Assembly: GCA_036823295.1 (NCBI GenBank) | Contig: DAISGD010000026.1 | Coordinates: forward strand, 1-42,717 | Length of the DNA: 42,717 nucleotides | DNA from: UBA4742 sp002403895 | GTDB taxonomy: Bacteria; Actinomycetota; Acidimicrobiia; Acidimicrobiales; Acidimicrobilacustridaceae | Reading direction: 5' to 3' | In this document: one piece after another, positions 17,941 to 28,234 of the stretch | Position numbering within the stretch: the stretch's first letter is position 1 | Layout: each line of letters opens with the position of its first letter | Translations under genes and position numbers: made by a program | Notes under the pieces: generated by a model | Told to the model about the DNA's origin: nothing | Databases searched by the model: none | The model's input: the letters and a program-made list of their open reading frames with translations, nothing else

Positions 17941-18962
17941 CCATCGACCTACCGGTGGGCCTGCCCATGCCCCGCAACCGCGACGTGTTGTTCGACCCCG
18001 CGCAACGCGTGCACGTCACGCGCCGTCGAGAACGCCGCTTCCCGTTCCCCGTTCCCAACGGCTGGTTCATCGTGGCCTGCAGTAGCGAGTTGGCCCCGGG
18101 CGAGGTGCAGGCCGTGTTCGCCTTCGGGCGTGACCTGGTGCTGTTCCGCACTGATGCCGGCGAGCCCCGGATGCTCGACGCCCACTGCCCCCACCTCGGC
18201 GCCCATCTGGCCGTCGGCGGGCGGGTGGAGGACGACTGCATCCGCTGCCCGTTCCACGGCTGGCGCTTCGACGGTGAGTCGGGGGCGTGCACCGAGATCC
18301 CCTACGGGGGGGCCAACCACATCCCCAAGCGGGCCCAGGCCCACTCGTACCCCACCCTCGAGCGCAACCACATGGTCTGGGCCTGGTACCACGCCGAGGG
18401 TGAGCCGCCGTTCTACGACGTGCCGGTGGTGGAGGAGTTCCACGATCCCGACTGGCAGCCGATCCTGGTGCGGGAGTTCGACATCGCCATCGCCGCCCAG
18501 GAGATGGCGGAGAACAACGTCGACTACTCGCACTTCCGCTACGTGCACGGCACCGATGGCATCCCCGAGGACGAGTTCATCACCGAGGGCACCTACAAGC
18601 GCGCCGTCGGCCAGGGAGGGAACTTCGTACGCGAGGGCTACGGCCTGGGGCTCGGCGTGCTGCGGGTCAAGGGGTGGGTGACGTTCCTGTCGTCGACCAC
18701 GCCCATCGACGAGGAGCACGTGCACGTGCGCTGGGTCTTCACCACGCCCAAGGCCAACGGCGACGACGCCCTCGTCAGCGCGGCCGACTCGTTCTGCGAC
18801 GGAGTGAGCCAGGACATCCCCATCTGGGAGAACAAGATCTACCGCCCCCACCCGGTGCTGACGAAGTCGGAGCGACCGATCCTCGAGCACCGCCGCTGGG
18901 CCCGCCAGTTCTACTCCGCCTACGACGAAGACATCCCCACCACCACGGAGGAAGACGAATGA
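17937..18962 (+). CDS. Rieske non-heme iron oxygenase, large subunit
   Basis: This 341-aa oxygenase has a Rieske [2Fe-2S] site (C84-x-H86 ... C104-x2-H107) and a mononuclear iron site N193-x2-D196-x2-H199-x4-H204 (ENNVDYSHFRYVH). The opening FPFPVPNGWFIVA resembles sterol/steroid-acting Rieske proteins of the KshA/Neverland (Daf-36) type more than aromatic dioxygenases, so hydroxylation or desaturation of a polycyclic or lipid substrate is inferred, not shown. Electrons must come from a reductase that is not in this window. ATG 17937 overlaps the amidohydrolase stop (ATGA), and its own stop overlaps the next start, so the genes are translationally coupled. Confidence 0.88.
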   Translation: MTIDLPVGLPMPRNRDVLFDPAQRVHVTRRRERRFPFPVPNGWFIVACSSELAPGEVQAVFAFGRDLVLFRTDAGEPRMLDAHCPHLGAHLAVGGRVEDDCIRCPFHGWRFDGESGACTEIPYGGANHIPKRAQAHSYPTLERNHMVWAWYHAEGEPPFYDVPVVEEFHDPDWQPILVREFDIAIAAQEMAENNVDYSHFRYVHGTDGIPEDEFITEGTYKRAVGQGGNFVREGYGLGLGVLRVKGWVTFLSSTTPIDEEHVHVRWVFTTPKANGDDALVSAADSFCDGVSQDIPIWENKIYRPHPVLTKSERPILEHRRWARQFYSAYDEDIPTTTEEDE

Positions 18963-19717
18963 CGCAGAACCGTTGGGTACGCGAACCGGTGGAGCCGAGC
19001 ACCAGCGACTTCCACCCCACGCTGCCGTCGCTGGAGGTCGTGTACCGCACCGACCCGGCCACGCTGGCCGCCGTGCTGCCGCCGCCGCTGGAGGCTCCAC
19101 CCGAACCCCGGGTGCATGCCCGGGTGACGGAGATCAAGCTGGCCTTCGGCGAGCACACCTACGAGGAGCGGGTCGGCTACTTCGCCGTCGATGCCTTGTA
19201 CGACGGGCAGCTGGGGGAGTACCCGCTACTCATGCCCATCGACCTCGAACCGGCCGTCGCCATCAGCCGGGAGCGCTTCGGCGAGCCCAAGAAGCTGGCC
19301 GACATCGATTTTGCCCGGGATGGTGACCACGTGGCTGCATCCGTCACCCGCCAGGGCGTCACCTTCATGGAGATCGCCGGTGACGTGGTGGAGACCCTGC
19401 CCACCCCCGAGCCGTATCCGTCGGTGCAGTGGTGGTTCAAGTTCGCCCCCGCCCTCATCGGCAGCGGCTTCGACTACGGGCCCATCCTCATCCGCGTCGA
19501 TCAGGTGCGGACCCACAGCTCAGTCGAGCGGGTGGAGGGCAAGCTCGTCCTGCGGGACCTGACCAGCTGCCCGGTGGCCGACCTGGCGGTGGTGGACGTC
19601 GAGTCCATCCGTTGGACAGTGCGCACCAGCACCCACGAGCCCACCGTGGTCGGCCCGGTCGACGCCGACGCGTTTCTGCCGTACAGCTATGCCCGCTACG
19701 ACGGCGTGCGCGGCTGA
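18959..19717 (+). CDS. Acetoacetate decarboxylase-like protein
   Basis: This 252-aa protein has the acetoacetate decarboxylase fold. RERFGEPKKLADI (about residues 103-115) aligns with the family's REL..YPKKLG segment, so the Schiff-base lysine (Lys111/112) is kept. MPIDLEPAVAISRE and the C-terminal DVESIRWTVRTSTHEPT also fit. The family includes decarboxylases as well as aldolase- or hydrolase-like members, so decarboxylation of a beta-keto acid is only the default guess. ATG 18959 overlaps the Rieske gene's stop; this is the last gene of the operon and converges with the dienoyl-CoA-reductase-like gene, with one base between stops. Confidence 0.8.
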   Translation: MTQNRWVREPVEPSTSDFHPTLPSLEVVYRTDPATLAAVLPPPLEAPPEPRVHARVTEIKLAFGEHTYEERVGYFAVDALYDGQLGEYPLLMPIDLEPAVAISRERFGEPKKLADIDFARDGDHVAASVTRQGVTFMEIAGDVVETLPTPEPYPSVQWWFKFAPALIGSGFDYGPILIRVDQVRTHSSVERVEGKLVLRDLTSCPVADLAVVDVESIRWTVRTSTHEPTVVGPVDADAFLPYSYARYDGVRG

Positions 19718-19718
19718 G

Positions 19719-20609
19719 TCAGAGCTCGAATTGACCGCGGCCCATCTGCTCTCGGACGGTGACCACCGGGGGATTGGTGAGCGAGCGGCGTTGCCAGTTG
19801 CCGCCGTCGACCACGAAGGTGTGGCCGTTGACGAACCTGGCATAGGGCGAGGCCAGGAATGTGGCGGCCCAGCCCAGCTCGCGCAGGCGGCCGACCCGCA
19901 GCGCGGGCTGGCACAGGTCTTTGTCCGACGTGCGGGTGAGGTTGGTCTGGATGTCGGCGGTCATGTCGTCGTGGGGGAACAGGCCGGGGACCAGCCCGTT
20001 GACCTGGATGCCGTAGGGCGCCCATTCGACGGCCAGCGTCTCCACCATGTTCTTGACCCCGGCCTTGGCCGCGGCCGAGTGAGCGAAGCCGGGGCCGCCC
20101 GTCCACGCGTAGGAGGCGCCCACGTCGATGATCGATCCCGGCGTGCCGGAAGCCAGATGGCGGCGGGCGAACTCGCGGGAACAGAAGAACGTGCCGTTGA
20201 GGGTGATGTCCACCACCGTGCGCCAGGCGTTGGGCGACATGTCCTCGGCCGGCACCGGGAAGTTGGCCGCCGCGTTGTTGACCAACACATCGGGCAGGCC
20301 GAACGCCTCGGTGGCGGCGTCGAAGGCGGCGGCCACCTGTTCGGGATCGCGGATGTCGCAGGCGACGACGGCCACCCGGGCGCCCAACTCCTCCATGGCG
20401 GCGCGGCCGGCGTCGAGGTGCTCGGGCTTGCGGCTGGCGATGACGACATCGGCACCCAGGCGGGCGAACTCGCAGGCGATGGCCCGACCCAGCCCGGTGC
20501 CACCCCCGGTGACCAGTACCACCTGGCCGTCGTAGGTCCCGACCGGCAGCGCAGCCTGACCCAACGGTGGCGGCTCGGGCAGGCCGGGCAACTCGGGCAT
20601 GTCACTCAT
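19719..20609 (-). CDS. 2,4-dienoyl-CoA reductase-like SDR
   Basis: This 296-aa NAD(P)-dependent SDR has the cofactor loop TGGGTGLGR (about residues 35-43) and LVNNAAANFPVPAEDMS (about 109-125), a signature of 2,4-dienoyl-CoA reductases and related acyl-CoA SDRs. In place of the usual YxxxK it has HSAAAKAGV: the Lys is present and the Tyr is replaced, as in several dienoyl-CoA reductase-type proteins. It probably reduces an unsaturated acyl-CoA intermediate. ATG 20609 follows the stop of the crotonase gene by one base; the frame is open upstream but that stretch belongs to the crotonase. It is the last gene of the P450-crotonase-SDR operon. Confidence 0.85.
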   Translation of the reverse strand: MSDMPELPGLPEPPPLGQAALPVGTYDGQVVLVTGGGTGLGRAIACEFARLGADVVIASRKPEHLDAGRAAMEELGARVAVVACDIRDPEQVAAAFDAATEAFGLPDVLVNNAAANFPVPAEDMSPNAWRTVVDITLNGTFFCSREFARRHLASGTPGSIIDVGASYAWTGGPGFAHSAAAKAGVKNMVETLAVEWAPYGIQVNGLVPGLFPHDDMTADIQTNLTRTSDKDLCQPALRVGRLRELGWAATFLASPYARFVNGHTFVVDGGNWQRRSLTNPPVVTVREQMGRGQFEL

Positions 20610-20610
20610 G

Positions 20611-21393
20611 TCAGCTGCCTCGGTAGGTGGGCTCGCGCTCGGCGGCCCGGGCGGCACGGAACTCGGCGTAGTCGTGCGAGGCGTTGATGAACGTCTGGGC
20701 GATGAGCTCCTCGGCCATGGACGAGCGGATCTCGGGCTCGGCCAGGTGGCGGATGACCCGCCTGGCCATCTTCACCGTCACCGCCGGGGTGGCGGCGATG
20801 CGCCCGGCCATCTCCCACACCGTGTCGTCGAGCTCGTCGCGCCCCACCACCCGCGACACGATGCCGTGCGACCGCGCCTCGGCCGCATCCATGGACCGGC
20901 CGGTGAGGACCATGTCGCTGACGACTCCCGGCCCGCAGATCTGGAACAGCCGCCCCACGCCGCCGGTGTCGGGGATGACCCCGTGGCCGACCTCGGGCAA
21001 CATGAAGCGGGCATCGTCGGCCGCCACCCGGATGTCGCACAGCAGGGCCCGCTGGAAGCTCCCGCCGATGGACCAGCCCTGCATGGCGACGATGATGGGT
21101 GCGTCCAGGTCGAACAGCTGCTGGATGCCGCGATGGCCCCGGCTCATGAGCTCGTGGTGGGTGAGCTCGCCCTGCTGGACGCCGATGGACGACACATCGC
21201 GTCCCGACGAGAACGAATGCCCCTCGCCCCGCCAGATGACGGCCCGGACGTCGGGTCGCTCCCGCAGCTCGGCCAGGATCTCGAACAGGCGCACGTCCAT
21301 GTCGTCGGTGAACGCGTTGCGTTTCTCGGGATGGTCGTTGGTGATGGTGGCGATGGGTCCCTCGATCGCCAGCCGGACGCGTTCCTCGCTCAT
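20611..21393 (-). CDS. Enoyl-CoA hydratase/isomerase (crotonase)
   Basis: This 260-aa crotonase-fold protein begins with ERVRLAIEGPIATITNDHPEKRNAF. The oxyanion segments are SFSSGRDV and MQGWSIGGSFQ. The region of the catalytic glutamates reads FMLPEVGHGVIPDTGG, so the first glutamate (in PEVGHG) is kept, supporting a hydratase or isomerase on an unsaturated acyl-CoA. ATG 21393 has a good AAGGAG six bases upstream. It begins 14 bp after the cytochrome P450 stop and is directly followed by the dienoyl-CoA-reductase-like gene, forming a three-gene operon. Confidence 0.88.
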   Translation of the reverse strand: MSEERVRLAIEGPIATITNDHPEKRNAFTDDMDVRLFEILAELRERPDVRAVIWRGEGHSFSSGRDVSSIGVQQGELTHHELMSRGHRGIQQLFDLDAPIIVAMQGWSIGGSFQRALLCDIRVAADDARFMLPEVGHGVIPDTGGVGRLFQICGPGVVSDMVLTGRSMDAAEARSHGIVSRVVGRDELDDTVWEMAGRIAATPAVTVKMARRVIRHLAEPEIRSSMAEELIAQTFINASHDYAEFRAARAAEREPTYRGS

Positions 21394-21407
21394 ATGACGC
21401 TCCTTAC

Positions 21408-22616
21408 TCAGTGGCGCATAGCGGTGACCGGCACGTTGGTCCACCCGCGGACGGTGCTGGTGTGGAGGCGACGGGCGCCGGCGTGGTCGACCCGCCAGGA
21501 GGGGTAGCGCGTCAGCGTTTCCTCCAGCCCGATGCGACCCTCCATGCGGGCCAGGGCGGCGCCGAGGCAGAAATGCACGCCGTAGCCGAACGACACGTGA
21601 TGATCGAAGGCGCGGTGGATGTCGAAGCGGTCGCCGTCGGGGTACTTGCGTTCGTCGCGCCCGGCCGATCCGGTAAGCAACAGCACCTTCGACTCGGCGG
21701 GGATGGTGGTGCCGTGCAGCTCGACCGGGGCCGTCGTCCACCGCCCCTGCACCGGCGAGGGTGCCTCGTAGCGCAACAGCTCCTCGACGGCGTTGGGGAT
21801 GAGGCTCGCATCGGCGGCGAGTTCGGCTCGCTGGTCGGGATGCTCGTCGAGCACCACGGCGGCGAAGCCGAGCAGGCGGGCCACCGTCTCGGTGCCGGCC
21901 CCGATCAACAGGATGGCGAACTCGGCGCTCTCCGGGGCCGACAGGCGGCGCACCGAGCCGTCGACGTCGGTGATCTCAGAGGACACCAGGTCGGTGAGCA
22001 TGTCGTCTCGGGGGTGGGCCAGGCGCGATTCGAGCTCGGCGTGGAGGTATTCGTACAGCTCGATGCGGGCGGTGAAGGAGATGTCGTTGATCATCCCCAC
22101 CCCCGGCTCGATGTGGAACAACGTGTCGATCAACTCGTGGACCCTGGCCTGGTCGGCGGACGGGACGCCCAGCAACGACGAGATCACCATCGAGGGCAGG
22201 ATGGCGGCGAAGTCCTGCACGTAGTCGAACGACCCCTGCCCGGCCTGAGCGTCGAGCAGCCCGGCGGCGATGGTGCGGATCTCGTCCTCCAGCAGCGACA
22301 TCCGGCGGGGGGTGAAGGCCCGCGACACGAGGTTGCGCAGCCGGGTGTGGTCGGGCGGGTCCAGGAAGATCATCTGGCCGCCGCCGAGGGGGCGTTCCGA
22401 CATGATCTCGAGCACGGTGCCGTGGCTGGAGCTGAACACCTTCGGGCTCTTGCTGGCCGCCTCCACGTCGGCGAAGCGGCTCAGGGCGTAGAAGTCAAAG
22501 CGATCGTTGCGGTAGACGGGCGCCGCGTCTCGCATCTGGCGCCACACACCATAGGGATGGGCGTCGATGTCGACGTCGAAGGGATCCCAGTAGAGCTCGT
22601 TGACCGTGTCGGACAT
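21408..22616 (-). CDS. Cytochrome P450
   Basis: This 402-aa soluble bacterial P450 has the I-helix oxygen-binding motif GAGTETVAR, the ExxR pair in VEELLRYEAP, and the heme-binding loop FGYGVHFCLGAALAR with Cys350 as thiolate ligand. Length and layout resemble actinobacterial CYPs of lipid or terpenoid metabolism, but I cannot assign a family number. It hydroxylates an unreactive carbon and needs a ferredoxin and reductase, neither of which is nearby. It starts a minus-strand operon with a crotonase and an SDR. ATG 22616 follows CTTAAT by six bases, suggesting a leaderless transcript; a GAAC-N5-TTC element lies 26 bp upstream. Confidence 0.93.
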   Translation of the reverse strand: MSDTVNELYWDPFDVDIDAHPYGVWRQMRDAAPVYRNDRFDFYALSRFADVEAASKSPKVFSSSHGTVLEIMSERPLGGGQMIFLDPPDHTRLRNLVSRAFTPRRMSLLEDEIRTIAAGLLDAQAGQGSFDYVQDFAAILPSMVISSLLGVPSADQARVHELIDTLFHIEPGVGMINDISFTARIELYEYLHAELESRLAHPRDDMLTDLVSSEITDVDGSVRRLSAPESAEFAILLIGAGTETVARLLGFAAVVLDEHPDQRAELAADASLIPNAVEELLRYEAPSPVQGRWTTAPVELHGTTIPAESKVLLLTGSAGRDERKYPDGDRFDIHRAFDHHVSFGYGVHFCLGAALARMEGRIGLEETLTRYPSWRVDHAGARRLHTSTVRGWTNVPVTAMRH

Positions 22617-22622
22617 CTCGCG

Positions 22623-22628
22623 ATTAAG
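22623..22628 (-). promoter_or_regulatory. Putative -10 (CTTAAT) of the cytochrome P450 operon
   Basis: On the minus strand CTTAAT lies six bases before ATG 22616, with no Shine-Dalgarno sequence. The GAAC-N5-TTC element at 22642-22653 would overlap the -35 position. Confidence 0.35.
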
Positions 22629-22641
22629 ACTACAACGCACT

Positions 22642-22653
22642 GAACGCAGATTC
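22642..22653. promoter_or_regulatory. GAAC-N5-TTC element 1 (P450 / solute-binding lipoprotein promoter region)
   Basis: GAACGCAGATTC sits between the divergent cytochrome P450 and solute-binding lipoprotein genes. It is one of four matches to GAAC-N5-TTC in the divergent regions of the catabolic island. A candidate -10 (TAACGT, 22665-22670) for the lipoprotein gene lies 11 bp beyond it. Confidence 0.5.
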
Positions 22654-22697
22654 GAAATGGCGTGTAACGTCGGCGGCCGAGCACAGGGGGGATCCTG

Positions 22698-24329
22698 GTG
22701 GATGACGTGGGCAAGCGGATCGTGGTGGGTGCGCTGTTGGTGGTGGCGTTGGTGGCCACCGGCTGTGGCGCCAAGAAGGCCGACTCTGGTGGAGACACAT
22801 CCGCCACCATCGCCGATGAGGGCACGCCCGTCGACGGCGGCTCCCTCGTGTGGGCCGTCGGCGCCGAGACCCAGGGGTGGAACCCCCACGACGCCAAGTG
22901 GGCCCAGTCCGGGGCGCTGGTCGGCTCGTCAGTGCTCGAGCCCTTGGCCACCGTCGGCCCCGACCTGAGCGCCCAGCCGTGGCTGGCCACCGCTTTCGTC
23001 CCCAACGCCACCTTTGACTCGTGGACGCTTACCTTGCGCCCCGATGTCACGTTCCAAAACGGCGAGCATTTCAATGCGGCGTCGGTGAAGCTCAACATCG
23101 ACGACGCCTCGACCGCCGGGTTGTCGGGTGCCGCGGTGCGGGGACTGTTCAAGGAGGTCACCGTGGTCGACGACCTCACGGTGAAGGTCGACCTGACCCA
23201 GCCGTGGGCGGCGTTCCCCAGCAGCTTCCTCAACGGCCAGTCCGCCTTTCAGATGGCGCCGGCCATGCTGGCCTCGGCGGACCGGGGTCAGGCCCACCCC
23301 ATCGGGACCGGGCCCTACACGTTCACCTCATGGGAGCCGGACTCGCTGTTCAAGACGGCCAAGAACACGACCTACTGGCAGCCCGGCTTGCCCCACCTCG
23401 ACGCGCTGACGTTCCGGGTCATCCCCGAGGCCACCTCGCGTTCGGCGGCCCTGCAATCGGGCGACGTCAACATGATCCTCACCACCAATGCCAATGACGC
23501 CAACGCCCTGGCCTCGGACTACACCGTGGTGAAGAACTGGGACACCGAGCCGGGCATGGCCATGACCAACACCAACCCGGTGGTGGGAGGCAAGGCGAAC
23601 CCGCTGGCCAACCTGCACGCCCGCAAGGCGCTGGCCTACGCCACCGATCGCCAGGCGTTGGCCGCGGGCGTGGCCGACGGGGTGGAGAGCGGGACCTCGC
23701 CCTTCCCGGCTACCAGCCCTTGGGGCCTGCCCGATGACCAGAACGGCTACGTCGCGTTCGACCTGGACCAGGCCAAGCAGGAGGTGGCCGCCTACCTACA
23801 AGACACCGGCGAGAGCTCCCTGGCGATCACCGTGACGGGGACGCCGGACAACGACATGGTGCGGTTGCTCCAGCGGTTGCAGGGGCAATGGCAGGAGGCG
23901 GGCATCAAGGTGGCCGTCGAGACCAAGGAATCGGCGACGTTCATCACCGACGTGGTGGGCGGCGCCTACGAGGTGGCGATGTTCAGCATCTACAGCTCGC
24001 CCGACCCCGACCAGAACCACTACTTCTGGTCGGCCGCCACCGCCCCGGGCGCGGGCGGGATCAACATCAACTTCACCCAGTACACGACTGCGCAGATGGA
24101 AGCCGACCTGAAGACCGGGCGGGAGAACCCCGATCAGGCGGCCCGCAAGACGGCCTACGACGACTTGGTCCACCAGATCAACGCGGCGGCGGTGAACATC
24201 TGGACGTTCTCGACGCCGTATTCGATCATCGCCCAGCACACCGTCAAGGGGCTCAAGACCGCCAGCGAGGTGCCGTTCGGCAACTTCCAACCCAAGACCT
24301 GGCTGGGCGGGCTCTGGCTGGAGAAGTGA
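22698..24329 (+). CDS. Solute-binding lipoprotein of an ABC importer (SBP_bac_5 family)
   Basis: This 543-aa extracellular binding protein of the peptide/nickel (family 5) type has a lipoprotein signal ending LVATGC. The mature part carries the family pattern: ETQGWNPHDA, a first-lobe WTLTLRPDVTFQNGEHFNAASV segment (split at FQNGEHF), and PIGTGPYTF near residue 195. Family members bind oligopeptides, sugars, opines, bile acids or other hydrophobic solutes. GTG 22698 is preceded by AGGGGG. No permease or ATPase gene is adjacent, so it is an orphan here. It is divergent from the P450 operon across the GAAC-N5-TTC element, and its stop abuts that of the next SDR gene. Confidence 0.88.
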   Translation: MDDVGKRIVVGALLVVALVATGCGAKKADSGGDTSATIADEGTPVDGGSLVWAVGAETQGWNPHDAKWAQSGALVGSSVLEPLATVGPDLSAQPWLATAFVPNATFDSWTLTLRPDVTFQNGEHFNAASVKLNIDDASTAGLSGAAVRGLFKEVTVVDDLTVKVDLTQPWAAFPSSFLNGQSAFQMAPAMLASADRGQAHPIGTGPYTFTSWEPDSLFKTAKNTTYWQPGLPHLDALTFRVIPEATSRSAALQSGDVNMILTTNANDANALASDYTVVKNWDTEPGMAMTNTNPVVGGKANPLANLHARKALAYATDRQALAAGVADGVESGTSPFPATSPWGLPDDQNGYVAFDLDQAKQEVAAYLQDTGESSLAITVTGTPDNDMVRLLQRLQGQWQEAGIKVAVETKESATFITDVVGGAYEVAMFSIYSSPDPDQNHYFWSAATAPGAGGININFTQYTTAQMEADLKTGRENPDQAARKTAYDDLVHQINAAAVNIWTFSTPYSIIAQHTVKGLKTASEVPFGNFQPKTWLGGLWLEK

Positions 24330-25091
24330 TCAGATGCGAACGGTCTGACCGCCGTCGACGGCGATGATCTGGCCGGTCATCCAGCGGGCGTCGTCCGACA
24401 GCAGGAACAGGCACGCCCCGACCAGATCGTCGGGCGTGCCCAGGCGCTTGATCATGAGTGACTGCACCAGCGCCTCGAGGAACTCCTCGGGCACGACCTC
24501 GCGGGTGGCGCTGGTGTCGGTGGGGCCGGGCGCAATGGCGTTGACCCGGATGTTGCGGTGGGCCAACTCGCCGGCCAGGCTCACGGTGAGGCTGTTGATG
24601 CCGGCCTTGGCGATGGAATAGAAGCCGCCCGCCATCCACGCCGCGGTCGACGACTGGTTGACGATGGCGGCGCCGTCGCGACCTTCCATGGCCCGGTAGC
24701 AGGCCCGGGTCACGATGAGGGCCCCGTTGAGGTTCACCTCGAAGAAGCGGCGGTAGTAGTCGAGGTCGACGTGCATGAGCGAGTCGATCTTCATGCCGGC
24801 GTAGATGGCGGCGTTGTTGACCAGGCAGTCGATGCCGCCGAACGCCTCGACGGTGGCGGCGGCCATGGCTTCGGCGCTGGCCGGGTCGGCCACGTCGACG
24901 GTCACGGCCAGGGCTGAGCCCCCGGCGCCGGTGATCTCGACCGCCACCCGCTCGGCCTGGCCGGTGTTGAGGTCAGCCACCACCACGTGGGCTCCCTCGG
25001 TGGCCAATCCCTTGGCGTAGGCCTCGCCGATCCCCTGGCCGGAGCCGGTCACCACCGCCACCTTCCCGTCGAACCTCAAGCTGTCCGCCAT
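24330..25091 (-). CDS. Short-chain dehydrogenase/reductase (SDR)
   Basis: This 253-aa classical SDR has TGSGQGIG (residues 15-22), LVNNAAIYAG (about 91), catalytic Ser in NQSSTAAW and YSIAK (about 156), with the usual C-terminal IIAVDGGQ. It is likely an NAD(P)-dependent alcohol dehydrogenase or 3-hydroxyacyl-CoA dehydrogenase. ATG 25091 is chosen because AGGGGG lies five bases before it; an in-frame ATG at 25145 would extend into the operator region. It is divergent from the aldehyde dehydrogenase gene, which is consistent with oxidation of an alcohol followed by the aldehyde. Confidence 0.88.
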   Translation of the reverse strand: MADSLRFDGKVAVVTGSGQGIGEAYAKGLATEGAHVVVADLNTGQAERVAVEITGAGGSALAVTVDVADPASAEAMAAATVEAFGGIDCLVNNAAIYAGMKIDSLMHVDLDYYRRFFEVNLNGALIVTRACYRAMEGRDGAAIVNQSSTAAWMAGGFYSIAKAGINSLTVSLAGELAHRNIRVNAIAPGPTDTSATREVVPEEFLEALVQSLMIKRLGTPDDLVGACLFLLSDDARWMTGQIIAVDGGQTVRI

Positions 25092-25110
25092 GTCGTCCCC
25101 CTGCTGTTTC

Positions 25111-25122
25111 GAACCATCGTTC
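25111..25122. promoter_or_regulatory. GAAC-N5-TTC element 2 (SDR / aldehyde dehydrogenase promoter region)
   Basis: GAACCATCGTTC here is part of a perfect inverted repeat CGAAC-CATC-GTTCG (25110-25123), making it the most symmetric of the four elements. It lies 20 bp from the SDR start and 32 bp from the aldehyde dehydrogenase start. Confidence 0.55.
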
Positions 25123-25142
25123 GGTAGATCGGATTTGTGATT

Positions 25143-25148
25143 CACTAT
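25143..25148 (+). promoter_or_regulatory. Putative -10 (CACTAT) of the aldehyde dehydrogenase operon
   Basis: CACTAT ends five bases before ATG 25154 and no Shine-Dalgarno sequence is present, suggesting leaderless initiation. The GAAC-N5-TTC element ends 20 bp upstream, at the -35 position. Confidence 0.35.
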
Positions 25149-25153
25149 GCCAG

Positions 25154-26607
<1,454 letters not shown>

Positions 26608-26611
<4 letters not shown>

Positions 26612-28233
26612 GCGTCTGGATCAGCGGGGAGCAGACGACGGTGGGACAACTCCTGGCCCGCCGCCTCGACGACGATCCCCACGGGGAGTACCTGGACGTG
26701 TGCGGGCGGGTGCTTACCGCGGCCGAGGTCGATTCGACCGCCCGCCGCCTGGCCGCCGCCTTGGGCGAGCTGGGCGTGGGCCGGGGCGACCGGGTGGCCA
26801 CGCTCATCGAGAACTCGGCCGAGGCCACCCTGGCCTGGTGGGGGGCCGTCACCGCCGGGGCCATCGCCGTGCCCATCAACACCGCCTACAAGGGCGAGTA
26901 CCTCCGCCATCAGCTGGCCGACTCCGGGGCGCGGGTGGTCGTGGTCGAGGGCGACCTGGCCGAGCGGGTGGCGGCGGTGGCCGACCAGGTCGACACCCTC
27001 GACCATGTGGTGGTCATCGACGATGCCCACCACCCGCTGTCGGGTGTCACCAGCCATCGATGGTCCGACCTGCTGACGGCCGATGGCGACGGTCCCACGG
27101 TGGATGTGCGCCCATCGGACCTGGCCACGTTCGTCTACACCGGCGGCACCACCGGCCCTTCGAAGGGCTGCATGCTCAGCCACAACTACCACGAGGCCCT
27201 CACCCGCCAGATCGGCATCTGCTGGCAGAGGACCAGCGTGGATGTGGTGTGGACGCCGCTGCCGTTGTTCCATTTCAACGCCATCACCACCGCGGTGCTG
27301 GGGCCGTTGGTGTGGGGCGGCCGGGCCGCCATCTATCGCCGTTTCTCGGTGTCGAACTTCTGGCCGGAGATGAACCGGGTGGGCGCCACCATCACCTCCA
27401 CCCTCGGCACCATGGCCTACCTGCTGGCCCACGACGTCGACCGGCCTGAACAGCCCCACTCGGGCGCGCCCGAGGCCAACACGTCACTGCGGTTGATGGG
27501 GGCGGTACCCATGCCGGTGGAGGTCGACGACGTGATCCGCTCCCGTTTCGGGGTGACCACGTTCAGCGGCGCCTACGGCGTGACCGAGGCCAGCTTGATC
27601 TCGTGGCAGCCGCCGGGCATCCGCAACCGGCCCAACGCCGCCGGCGTGGTGAACGACGAGTACTTCGATGTGCGCATCTTCGACGACAACGACGACGAGG
27701 TCCCCACCGACACCGAGGGCGAGATCGTGATCCGGCCCAAGCGCCCCGAGGTCATGTTCGCCGGCTACTGGGGTCGGCCCGAGGCCACCGTCGAGACCAG
27801 TAGAAACTGGTGGTACCACACCGGTGACATCGGTCGGATCGACGCCGATCGCTACCTGTACTTCGTGGACCGCAAGGCCGACTACCTGCGCCGGCGGGGG
27901 GAGAACATCTCGAGCTTCGAGGTGGAGCGCATCCTCATGGGCCACGGCGGGCTGGCCGACGTGGCGGTGCACGCCGTGCCCAGCGAGCTGACCGAGGACG
28001 ATCTCAAGCTCACCGCCACGGTGGCCGAGGGCTCGACCGTCACCGCCGACGAGCTGTTCGGCTGGTGCATCGACCAACTCCCGTACTTCGCCCTGCCCCG
28101 CTACATCGAGTTCCGCGATGAGCTGCCCCGCAGTCCGGTGGGCCGCGTGCTCAAGCGGGAGCTGCGGGCCGAAGGCGTCACGGCCACCACCTGGGACGCC
28201 GAGGCGTCGGGCATCACCTACGACAAGCGGTAA
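26608..28233 (+). CDS. Acyl-CoA synthetase (CaiC-like AMP-binding enzyme)
   Basis: This 541-aa adenylate-forming ligase has the ATP loop YTGGTTGPSKGCM (about residue 176), PLFHFNA, AYGVTEAS (about 322), WYHTGDIGR (about 402), the hinge DRKADYLRRRGENIS (about 422) and the catalytic Lys in SPVGRVLKRELR (about 510). The pattern WYHTGD and RRRGENIS is typical of crotonobetaine/carnitine-CoA ligase-like members, a broad group acting on varied acids, so carnitine is not implied. It overlaps the aldehyde dehydrogenase stop by ATGA and most likely activates the acid that enzyme makes. It converges with the amidohydrolase gene, one base between stops. Confidence 0.9.
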
Positions 28234-28234
28234 C

